A stretch of 64,000 nucleotides of DNA from Amycolatopsis sp. WAC 01376. Lineage in GTDB: Bacteria; Actinomycetota; Actinomycetes; Mycobacteriales; Pseudonocardiaceae. Location: the NCBI RefSeq assembly GCF_003947415.1, contig NZ_QHKL01000003.1, forward strand, positions 930,001 through 994,000. The letters are read 5' to 3'. The position numbers and the translations under genes were made by a program. Below are positions 42,194 to 49,246 of the stretch, in pieces (within the stretch, counting starts at the first letter, position 1; each line of letters opens with the position of its first letter). The notes beneath the pieces are model-generated. The model was not told the DNA's origin and searched no databases. It saw only the letters and a program-made list of their open reading frames with translations.

Positions 42194-43194
42194 CCCGCGT
42201 CCGTCTCGTCGCCGTCCCGGTCGCCGCGGCGCTCGTCCTCGGCGCGATCCTGTTGCTGGCCACCGGGACCGATCCGCTGGCCGCGTACGGCGCGATCGTC
42301 TCCGGCGCGTTCGGCCCCGACGGCATCGGCGACACCCTGGCCTACGCCGTCCCCGTCGCGGGGATGGCGACCGCGCTCGCGATTCCGCTGCGCGCCGGCA
42401 TGGTGAACCTCGGCGGTGAGGGACAGCTGGTGCTCGGCGCGGTCAGCGCGCTCGCCGTCGGCCTGTACGTGCCCGGTCCCGGGCCGGTCAAGGTGATCCT
42501 GGCGCTGCTCGCTGGCATCCTCGCCGGAGCCGCGTACGCCGCGCTGGCCGCGGTCTGCGAGAACCGCCTGGGCGTCCCGCTGCTGATCAGCACGCTGCTG
42601 CTGAGCTACCCGGCGATGTCGCTCGCCGGGTATCTGGTGCGGTTCCCGTTGAAGGACGCCGGGTCCAGCCTGCCGCAGAGCCCGCAACTGCCCGACGGCG
42701 CGCGCCTGCCCGAAATCGACGGCGTGACGACCGGGATCTTCCTGGTGGTGGCGGTGATCGCGGTCCACGCCGTGATCGACGCCCGCACGCCCGCTGGTTT
42801 CGAGACCAAGGTGACCGGCTGGGCGCCGCGGTTCGCCGCCTACGCCGGGATCGACCGGCCGAAGCTCACGCTGCGGCTGCTGGCCGCCTCGGGCGGGACG
42901 GCCGGACTGGTCGGCGCGATCGCCGTCCTCGGCTTCCCGTACCGGTTCATCGACGGCGCGCTGATCACGCCGCAGTACACCTGGATCGGCCTGCTCGCGG
43001 CACTGCTCGCCGGGGCAAGCCCGCTCGGGACCCTGCTCGCGGCGGTGTTCTTCGCGGCGCTGACCAGCGGCGGCTTCGCGATGGAACGGGCAACCCAGGT
43101 CCCGCGCGAGCTGACCGCGGTCCTGCAGGCGGTGCTGATCATCTTCCTCGCGGCCGCCTCGGGGGTCTTCAAGCGGAAGGGGAAGCGGGCATGA
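42190..43194 (+). CDS. Nucleoside ABC importer permease 1
   Basis: A 334-residue membrane protein with about nine or ten helices, of the branched-chain/sugar type II permease family used by BMP importers. Marks: GMVNLGGEGQLVLGAVSALA, VPLLISTLLLSYPAMSLAGY and the coupling-helix region LLAALLAGASPLGTLLAAVF. Both ends overlap neighbours by 4 bases (ATGA), showing a tight operon. Confidence 0.9.
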   Translation: MTRVRLVAVPVAAALVLGAILLLATGTDPLAAYGAIVSGAFGPDGIGDTLAYAVPVAGMATALAIPLRAGMVNLGGEGQLVLGAVSALAVGLYVPGPGPVKVILALLAGILAGAAYAALAAVCENRLGVPLLISTLLLSYPAMSLAGYLVRFPLKDAGSSLPQSPQLPDGARLPEIDGVTTGIFLVVAVIAVHAVIDARTPAGFETKVTGWAPRFAAYAGIDRPKLTLRLLAASGGTAGLVGAIAVLGFPYRFIDGALITPQYTWIGLLAALLAGASPLGTLLAAVFFAALTSGGFAMERATQVPRELTAVLQAVLIIFLAAASGVFKRKGKRA

Positions 43195-44048
43195 TCGACG
43201 CGAGTCTGTTCTCCTCGGCGCTCACCGCGCTGACACCGATCCTGTTCGCCGCGCTCGCGGGCGCGCTGTGCCAGCGGGCCGGGGTCTTCAACATCTCGCT
43301 CGAGGGCTCGCTCCTGGTCGGCTGCTTCGGCGCCGTCGCCGGGAGCTGGTACACCGGCAGCGCCTGGATCGGGGTGGTCGTGGCGGTGATCGCGGCGACG
43401 GCGTACTCGCTGATCCTCGCGATCGGTTCGATCACCTTCGACGGTGACCCGATCGTGCTGGGCGTCGCGAGCAACCTGCTCGCGGTCGGCCTGACGAGCT
43501 TCCTCATTCGCACCGTGTTCGGCACCGAAGGCTCGTTCAGCGACCCCTCCTTGCAGGGGCTGGGCCAGTTCGGGCCGATTCCCGGGCAGTCGTTGCTGGT
43601 CTACCTGTCCTGGCTGGCCGTGCCCGCGCTCGCGGTCCTGCTGTACCGGCATCCGTGGGGCCTGCGGCTGCGCGGCGTCGGCGAGCGCCCGGAGGCCGCC
43701 TCCAGCCTCGGCGTCAACGTGACGAAGTACCGCTACGGGGTGATCCTCGCCGGGGGAGCGCTGTGCGGTCTCGGCGGCGCGCAACTGGCGCTGGGCTCGG
43801 TGACGCTCTTCGCCGAGAACATGACCGCGGGCCGCGGCTGGATCGCCGTCGTGGCGGTCATGCTGGGCCGCGCGCATCCGCTGGGGGTGCTGCTCGCGGC
43901 GCTGCTGTTCGGCCTCGCCGAGGCGTTCGGCTTCCGGCTTCAGGGCATCGGGTTGCCGCAGCAGGCCACCGACGCCGCTCCGTACGTCGTCACGCTCGTG
44001 GCGCTGTTCCTGTCGAATCTCAAGCGGAAGAAGGGACAGCCCGCGTGA
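43191..44048 (+). CDS. Nucleoside ABC importer permease 2
   Basis: A 285-residue permease, partner of the preceding one. The family phrase GVFNISLEGSLLVGCFGAV (equivalent to GMVNLGGEG) and the coupling-helix region VAVMLGRAHPLGVLLAALLF are seen, with the ERPEAASSLGVNVTKYRYGV loop. About eight helices. It overlaps the phosphorylase gene by 4 bases (GTGA). Confidence 0.9.
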   Translation: MIDASLFSSALTALTPILFAALAGALCQRAGVFNISLEGSLLVGCFGAVAGSWYTGSAWIGVVVAVIAATAYSLILAIGSITFDGDPIVLGVASNLLAVGLTSFLIRTVFGTEGSFSDPSLQGLGQFGPIPGQSLLVYLSWLAVPALAVLLYRHPWGLRLRGVGERPEAASSLGVNVTKYRYGVILAGGALCGLGGAQLALGSVTLFAENMTAGRGWIAVVAVMLGRAHPLGVLLAALLFGLAEAFGFRLQGIGLPQQATDAAPYVVTLVALFLSNLKRKKGQPA

Positions 44049-44773
44049 GCGACGTCCTGCCCATCACCAAGATCCCCCGGCACGGACTGCCGCCGCGCGC
44101 CCTCGTCGTGGGTGATCCGGACCGCGCGACGGCGGTGGCCGAGTCGCTGGTGGACTCCGCTCTCGTCGGGCAGAACCGCGAGTACCGGACCTACACCGGC
44201 ACCTGGAAGGGCGTCCCGGTCGTCGTGTCGTCGCACGGAGTCGGCGGGCCCGGCGCGTTGTGCCAGTTCGGTGAGCTGGCCGAGGCGGGCGTCCGGACCT
44301 TCCTCCGGCTCGGCACCGCCGGTTCGCTGGCCGAGGGGATCACCGACGGCGACCTCGTCATCGCCGAGGACGACGTCCGCGACGACGGCGTCACCCAGCA
44401 GCTGATCCACCCCGAGTACCCGGCGTTCGCCACGCCGGAGGTCGTCGTGGCGCTGAGCCGCGAGGCACCGGACGCGCACCGGGGCGTGGTGTGGACGCGG
44501 GCCGCGTTCAGCCCGCTGGTGCTCACCCTCCCGATGGCCGAGTACCTGGCCGCGCGGGTGATCGCCATTGAGATGGAACTCTCCACGCTGCTGGTGTTCG
44601 CGGCATTGCGCGGCCTGCGGGCCGGTGGTGTGCTCGTGATCGACGGCGACGCGCGGCCCGAGCACCCCGACCCGTCGGCCTACGACCCGCATCGCGACGT
44701 CGTGGCCGCCGGGGTGGCGAGGGCGACCCGCGTGGCGCTCGACGCGCTGATCGAGGTGGAAGGGGCGGAATGA
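44045..44773 (+). CDS. Nucleoside phosphorylase (PNP/UDP family), likely methylthioadenosine phosphorylase
   Basis: A 242-residue phosphorylase of the PNP/UDP family, closest in layout to uridine phosphorylases. Phosphate-binding segments are LVVGDPDRA and RLGTAGSLAEGI, the loop VVSSHGVGGPGALCQF is present, and the nucleoside-binding region reads AIEMELSTLLVFAALRG. The next genes are mtnA, mtnC, mtnB and mtnD, so the step that is otherwise missing, MTA plus phosphate to methylthioribose-1-phosphate plus adenine, is the obvious role. Sequence alone does not distinguish this from uridine cleavage. Confidence 0.85.
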   Translation: MSDVLPITKIPRHGLPPRALVVGDPDRATAVAESLVDSALVGQNREYRTYTGTWKGVPVVVSSHGVGGPGALCQFGELAEAGVRTFLRLGTAGSLAEGITDGDLVIAEDDVRDDGVTQQLIHPEYPAFATPEVVVALSREAPDAHRGVVWTRAAFSPLVLTLPMAEYLAARVIAIEMELSTLLVFAALRGLRAGGVLVIDGDARPEHPDPSAYDPHRDVVAAGVARATRVALDALIEVEGAE

Positions 44774-45900
44774 CCGAAGTGTGGCGAAAAGCGGCGCACG
44801 AGCTGGCGAGCACCCTGGCGGCGGACGCGGCCGAGCGGGACCTCGCCGGGCGTCTCCCGGTCGAGGAAGTCGGCTTGCTGCGCGAGTCCGGGCTCCTGCC
44901 CCTGCTCGGCACCGCCGGCTGGGCGGCGGCGAACGAGGCCACCCGGATCGTCTCCGCCGCCGACGCCTCCGTCGGGCACCTCCTCGGTTACCACTACCTG
45001 CAGCTGTGGCGCACCGGCCTGTTCGGGCCGCGTGCGGCGAGCGAACCGGGCTGGTTCTGGGCTGGCGTGAGCAACCCGCTCGACGCGGCACTGCTCCTGA
45101 CCCCGATCGACGGCGGGTTCACCGTCGAGGGCACCAAGACCTTCGCCACCGGCGCGGCCGTCGCCGACCGCCTGGTGGTCAGCGCGACGAGGACGGACAA
45201 CGGCGACAAGCTGACGTTCGTCGTCGACGCGCGGGCCGACGGGATCACCTTCCCCGGTGAATGGGACAACATCGGCCAGCGGCTCACCGCGAGCGGCGCG
45301 GTGCGGTTCGACGCCGTCCGGATCGCCGCCGACGACGTGCTCGGCACCCAGCCGGAGGACCAGTCGGATCCGAAGGTGCCCCGGATCTCCCTGGCGGCGA
45401 TCGGCTTCCAGCTCATGCTCGCGCAGGTGTACGTCGGCCTCGCGTTCGGCGCGCTGGACGCGGCCGCGGTGTACACCCGTGAGACCGCGCGGCCCTGGAC
45501 ACTGTCCGATGTGGACAAAGCGACACAGGATCCGTACATCCTGGCCGGATACGGCGAGCTGGTCGCGACGGCGCGAGCAGCAGGATTCGCCGTCGACGCC
45601 GCGGTTTCCGCCCTCGGCGAGGCCGACGAGCGCGGGTTCGAGCTGACCCCGGCCGAGCGTGCCGAAGCGGCGATCGCGATCTCGTCGGCGAAGATCGTCG
45701 CGAGCCGGACCGCCGTCGAGACCACGAGCAAGGTCTTCGAGTTCACCGGCGCGCGAGCCACCGCGACGAAGTACGGCTTCGATCGCTTCTGGCGCAACGC
45801 CCGCACGCTGACCTTGCACGACCCCGTGACCTACAAGGCTCGCGAGGTCGGCGACCACTTCCTCAACGGGATCCCGCCATGCCTTTCGGGGTACAGCTGA
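44770..45900 (+). CDS. Acyl-CoA dehydrogenase-fold flavin monooxygenase-like protein
   Basis: A 376-residue member of the acyl-CoA dehydrogenase superfamily closer in style to flavin-dependent monooxygenases such as DszC and SfnB than to true dehydrogenases. Helical N-domain with AADASVGHLLGYHYLQLW; beta-domain with IDGGFTVEGTKTFATGAAVAD; C-terminal FWRNARTLTLHDPVTYKARE, with the His-Asp pair typical of DszC-type enzymes. The acyl-CoA dehydrogenase catalytic Glu is not recognisable. It overlaps both neighbours. DszC and SfnB act on organosulfur compounds, so a sulfur-metabolite role in this methionine-salvage operon is attractive but unproven. Confidence 0.8.
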   Translation: MTEVWRKAAHELASTLAADAAERDLAGRLPVEEVGLLRESGLLPLLGTAGWAAANEATRIVSAADASVGHLLGYHYLQLWRTGLFGPRAASEPGWFWAGVSNPLDAALLLTPIDGGFTVEGTKTFATGAAVADRLVVSATRTDNGDKLTFVVDARADGITFPGEWDNIGQRLTASGAVRFDAVRIAADDVLGTQPEDQSDPKVPRISLAAIGFQLMLAQVYVGLAFGALDAAAVYTRETARPWTLSDVDKATQDPYILAGYGELVATARAAGFAVDAAVSALGEADERGFELTPAERAEAAIAISSAKIVASRTAVETTSKVFEFTGARATATKYGFDRFWRNARTLTLHDPVTYKAREVGDHFLNGIPPCLSGYS

Positions 45901-46910
45901 TGACGCTGCCGATCCTCGCCGAAAGCGTCCGCCTCGACGACGAAGGCGTGCACATCCTCGACCGCCGGGTGTTCCCGTTCGAACGGGAATGGGTGCTGTG
46001 CCGGACTTCGGAAGAGGTCGCGGTGGCCATCGAAGAGATGGTCACGCAGTCTTCCGGGCCGTATTTCGCCGCGTTGGGCGCGATGGTGCTCGCGGCGCGG
46101 GAGGCGTCCGGGTTCGCGGACCCGCGGGCGTACCTGGAGCGGGCGGGGGAGCGGATCGTCGCGACCCGCAAGACCAACAACCACCTGCGCAAGGCCGTCT
46201 CCGCCGTACTGTCCGAAGTGGACAAATCGGCAGGCGATCTCGTCGAGGCCGCGACGGCCGGTGCGCAAGCAGGTGACGAATTGTATCGGTCGCGCAGCCG
46301 TGCGCTGGGTGAGTACACGGCGGAACTGGTGCCGGGCGGGGCGACCGTGCTGACGCATTGCTGGGCGGATCTGTACCTGGTCGAATTCGTGCTGGCCGCG
46401 CGACGGCAGGGCAAGGAGTTCTCCTTTCTTTGCACGGAAACCCGGCCGTACCTGCAGGGCGCGCGGCTGACCGCCGAGACGCTCGCCGAGATGGGCGCCG
46501 ACACCCGCTTGATCACGGACGGGATGGGCGCCGCGGTGCTGTCGTCCGGCGAGGTCGGCGCGCTGGTGACCGCGGCCGACCGGGTCACCATGGACGGCCA
46601 CGTCGTCAACAAGATCGGCACACTGGGGCTCGCGGTGGCGGCGGAGGCGTTCGGCGTGCCGTTCCACGCGATGGTCCAGGCACCCGACCAGGCCGCGCCG
46701 ACCGGCGCCGACGTGCCGATCGAATACCGCGACGGCGACGAGGTGCTGAGCGCGCTCGGCCACCGAGTCGCGAGCGAACGCGTGCGGGGCCACTATCCGG
46801 CCTTCGACGTGACACCACCGCGGTTCGTGACCTCGGTGGTGACCGACCGCGGGGCCTTCGAACCCCGGCGGCTCCGCGAGTACTACGCAGAAGGGGAAGC
46901 GAACCAGTGA
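45900..46910 (+). CDS. mtnA: Methylthioribose-1-phosphate isomerase (MtnA-like)
   Basis: A 336-residue protein of the eIF2B/MtnA isomerase family. The active-site Cys lies in TVLTHCWADLYLVEF and the Asp in TAADRVTMDGHVVNKIGT; the substrate-binding RKTNNHLRKAV is also present. It should turn methylthioribose-1-phosphate into methylthioribulose-1-phosphate. The motif around Cys (WADLY) differs from the usual NAG-type in Bacillus MtnA, so it forms its own branch; ribose-bisphosphate isomerase is an alternative. ATG at 45900 shares a base with the previous stop; an ATG at 45879 is possible. Confidence 0.85.
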   Translation: MTLPILAESVRLDDEGVHILDRRVFPFEREWVLCRTSEEVAVAIEEMVTQSSGPYFAALGAMVLAAREASGFADPRAYLERAGERIVATRKTNNHLRKAVSAVLSEVDKSAGDLVEAATAGAQAGDELYRSRSRALGEYTAELVPGGATVLTHCWADLYLVEFVLAARRQGKEFSFLCTETRPYLQGARLTAETLAEMGADTRLITDGMGAAVLSSGEVGALVTAADRVTMDGHVVNKIGTLGLAVAAEAFGVPFHAMVQAPDQAAPTGADVPIEYRDGDEVLSALGHRVASERVRGHYPAFDVTPPRFVTSVVTDRGAFEPRRLREYYAEGEANQ

Positions 46911-47623
46911 CCGCAACGCTGACCGCCCGATGGGTGGTCCTCGACATCGAGGGCACGCTGACCGCCACCAGCTACGTGCATGTGACCCTCTACGACTACG
47001 CGCGTCCGCGGCTGGGCCCGTGGATCGACGAGCACCCGGACGACCCCGAGGTCGCCGGTGCCGTCGCCCGGATCAAGGAACTCGGCGGGCTCCCGGCGGA
47101 CGCGTCCACAGTGGACGTCGTGCGGGTGCTGCACGGCTGGATGGACGCGGACCAGAAGATCGCGCCGCTGAAGACGTTGCAAGGCCTCATTTGGCAGCAG
47201 GGGTATGCCGAAGGCGATCTCACGACGGAGTTCTTCGGTGACGTCGCCCCGGCGCTGCGGTCGTGGCACGAGTCCGGGCTGCGGCTCGCGGTGTTCTCGT
47301 CCGGCTCGGTCGCGGGGCAGGTCGCGTCGTTCTCGCGGACCACCGACGGCGACGTCACCGGCCTGTTCGAGAAGCATTTCGACACCGTCAACGCCGGGCC
47401 GAAGCGTGAGGCGCCGTCGTATCGCGCGATCGCCTCCGCGCTGGAGGCCGAGCCGGGTGACATCGTGTTCTTCTCCGACGTCCCGGCCGAACTCGACGGG
47501 GCCGCCGCCGACGGCTGGCAGACCGTCGGCCTCGCTCGCGAGGGTGAGCCGTTCGGTGACGCGGATTTCGGGACGCACCGGACGATCCGGACGTTCGACG
47601 AGGTGAAGGTCGTCCCTCGATGA
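46907..47623 (+). CDS. mtnC: Enolase-phosphatase E1
   Basis: A 238-residue HAD hydrolase of the MtnC type that enolises and dephosphorylates diketomethylthiopentyl-phosphate to acireductone. HAD motif I is VVLDIEGTLT, motif II LAVFSSGSVAGQ, and motif IV DIVFFSDVPAELDGA. The insertion LKTLQGLIWQQGYAEGDL is specific for E1 phosphatases. The GTG at 46907 overlaps the mtnA stop by 4 bases and follows AGGGGA. Confidence 0.93.
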   Translation: MTATLTARWVVLDIEGTLTATSYVHVTLYDYARPRLGPWIDEHPDDPEVAGAVARIKELGGLPADASTVDVVRVLHGWMDADQKIAPLKTLQGLIWQQGYAEGDLTTEFFGDVAPALRSWHESGLRLAVFSSGSVAGQVASFSRTTDGDVTGLFEKHFDTVNAGPKREAPSYRAIASALEAEPGDIVFFSDVPAELDGAAADGWQTVGLAREGEPFGDADFGTHRTIRTFDEVKVVPR

Positions 47624-48252
47624 GCACGCTGGAACTCGCCGGACGCGCGCTGGCCGAGGAGTCCGCGCGGTTCGCCGGGCTGGGTTGGATGCGGGGCACG
47701 TCGGGCAACCTCTCGGTGGTGCTCGGCCGCGATCCGCTGCGGGTCGCCGTCACCGTCAGCGGCCGGGACAAGGGCGAGCTGACCAGCGACGACGTCGTGG
47801 TGGTCGGCGAGGACGGGCTGGCCGTCGCCGACCAGCCGCATCCGGAGAAGGTGCCGTCGGCCGAGGCGGGCCTGCATGCCCGGATCGCGGCGGTGTCGGA
47901 TGCGGGCGCGGTGATCCACGTGCACGCGCTCGCGCCGGTGGTGGCCGCCGAACACTGGCCGGACGGCGTCGAACTGCGGGACCTGGAGATGCTCAAGGGT
48001 TTCGGCCGGGCCGCGCACGACGACCTGGTGACGATCCCGGTGATCGCCAACGGCCAGGACATGCGAGTCCTCGGCGACGCGTTCGAGGCGGGCTTCCGGG
48101 CGGACACGCCGGCGGTGATCGTCGCGCGGCACGGGATCTACGTCTGGGGCGATGACCTGCGCCACGCTCGCCACCGTCTGGAATGTTTGGAGTGGTTGCT
48201 CCGGTTCCGGGTAGAGACAAGACTTGTCGGTCGAGAAAGGGGAGTGCGATGA
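47620..48252 (+). CDS. mtnB: Methylthioribulose-1-phosphate dehydratase
   Basis: A 210-residue class-II aldolase-fold zinc dehydratase. Substrate loop WMRGTSGNLSVVL; acid residue region EKVPSAEAGLHARI; zinc ligands in AVIHVHALAPVVAAEH and the distal His in VARHGIYVWGDDLRHAR. It catalyses the step between MtnA and MtnC. It overlaps mtnC and mtnD by 4 bases each. Confidence 0.93.
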   Translation: MSTLELAGRALAEESARFAGLGWMRGTSGNLSVVLGRDPLRVAVTVSGRDKGELTSDDVVVVGEDGLAVADQPHPEKVPSAEAGLHARIAAVSDAGAVIHVHALAPVVAAEHWPDGVELRDLEMLKGFGRAAHDDLVTIPVIANGQDMRVLGDAFEAGFRADTPAVIVARHGIYVWGDDLRHARHRLECLEWLLRFRVETRLVGRERGVR

Positions 48253-48827
48253 CCCTGCTGACGGTGTGGCCGGACGACCGGCCCGACGAGATCGCGCTCA
48301 GGACCGAGGATCCGGCCGTGATCACCGGGGAACTGGGGCGGCTCGGTGTCCGGTTCCAACGCTGGGACCTCGTCCCGGACCTGCCGCGCGACGTGACGCC
48401 CGAGCAGGTGCTGGCCGCCTACGAGGAGCCGATCGGCAAGGTTTCGGCGGCCGAGGGCTACACCTTCGTGGACGCCGTCCGCATGACCCCGTCCGACGAG
48501 CCCGGCTGGGCGGCCGAAGCCGCCGAAGCCCGGCAGAAGTTCCTCGCCGAGCACACGCACGACGATGACGAAGACCGCTTCTTCGCGCGTGGGTCCGGCG
48601 TGTTCTACCTGCACGTCGGCGGCAAGGTGTACGCGGTGCTGTGCGAGGCGGGAGACCTGCTGAGCGTGCCCGCGAACACCACGCACTGGTTCGACATGGG
48701 CACGCGGCCCGACTACGTGTCCATCCGGTTCTTCCACGACGACGGCGGCTGGGTCGGCAACTTCACCGGCGCGACGCTGGCGGGGGAGTTCCCGGACTTC
48801 GACACGTTGACCGCGGGGCGCTACTGA
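48249..48827 (+). CDS. mtnD: Acireductone dioxygenase
   Basis: A 192-residue cupin dioxygenase. The metal ligands appear in FLAEHTHDDDEDRFFARGSG (HxHxxxxE type) and the later His in PANTTHWFDMG. With iron it yields formate and 2-keto-4-methylthiobutyrate, the direct methionine precursor; with nickel, an off-pathway product with CO. It is the last gene of the operon. A transaminase for the final step is not in the window. Confidence 0.94.
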   Translation: MTLLTVWPDDRPDEIALRTEDPAVITGELGRLGVRFQRWDLVPDLPRDVTPEQVLAAYEEPIGKVSAAEGYTFVDAVRMTPSDEPGWAAEAAEARQKFLAEHTHDDDEDRFFARGSGVFYLHVGGKVYAVLCEAGDLLSVPANTTHWFDMGTRPDYVSIRFFHDDGGWVGNFTGATLAGEFPDFDTLTAGRY

Positions 48828-48844
48828 CGCTTTGGGGAAGACAT

Positions 48845-48885
48845 GAAGGTCGAGTTCGTCGGCTGAGCCGAGGAACTCGACCTTC
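48845..48885. repeat. Hairpin after mtnD, probable operon terminator
   Basis: Twenty-base arms (48845-48864 and 48866-48885), one mismatch, one centre base; starts GAAGGTCGAGTTC. It is the first element of the 419-base gene-free gap 48828-49246. Confidence 0.75.
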
Positions 48886-48998
48886 ACGCGCAGTCGCTGT
48901 AGCACTGAGACTCCAGGTGGCGTTCCTGCCCGCCCGTCTGCCTCGGAGGGCTCCCTGCCCGCCCGCCGTAGGTACCTAGAACACGGTTCGCTCTAGCC

Positions 48999-49090
48999 CT
49001 CATTGCCACTCACGACCCCTGCGTAAAGTCACTTAAAGTACACAAAGCGGGCATTTCGCCTTCGCGTGGCGTCCCGTGGACACCTCCGAG
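48999..49090. repeat. Diverged half copy of the 53.4-kb repeat
   Basis: Begins CTCATTGCCACTCACGACCC, identical to the right arm at 53449-53468, and continues with clear but imperfect similarity (GCGGGCATTTCGCC versus GCCGGACATATCGCC; CCCGTGGACACC versus CCTTATGGACACT) to about 49090. The matching left arm is missing here. Confidence 0.65.
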
Positions 49091-49091
49091 C

Positions 49092-49140
49092 CGTGAAGGC
49101 CTCCTTGAGGGACCCAGAGTCCCTCAAGGAGGCCTTCACG
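49092..49140. repeat. Perfect 22-bp-arm palindrome in the mtnD-chitinase gap
   Basis: Arms 49092-49113 and 49119-49140 with loop CCAGA; starts CGTGAAGGCCTCCTTGAGG. Confidence 0.88.
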
Positions 49141-49182
49141 GAATGCCGATCGCGTCGGTCTCAGCGGAAGTTCCGACGCCAT

Positions 49183-49225
49183 GAACGGTCCTTTCCTTGC
49201 GAAATTCGCAAGGAAAGGACCGTTC
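49183..49225. repeat. Palindrome beyond the chitinase stop (third GAACGGTCC copy)
   Basis: Perfect 21-bp arms (49183-49203 and 49205-49225) around one centre base; starts GAACGGTCCTTTCCTTGC. It ends 21 bases from the chitinase stop. Confidence 0.88.
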
Positions 49226-49246
49226 CTAGCGCGCTGCCGGGCTCTG

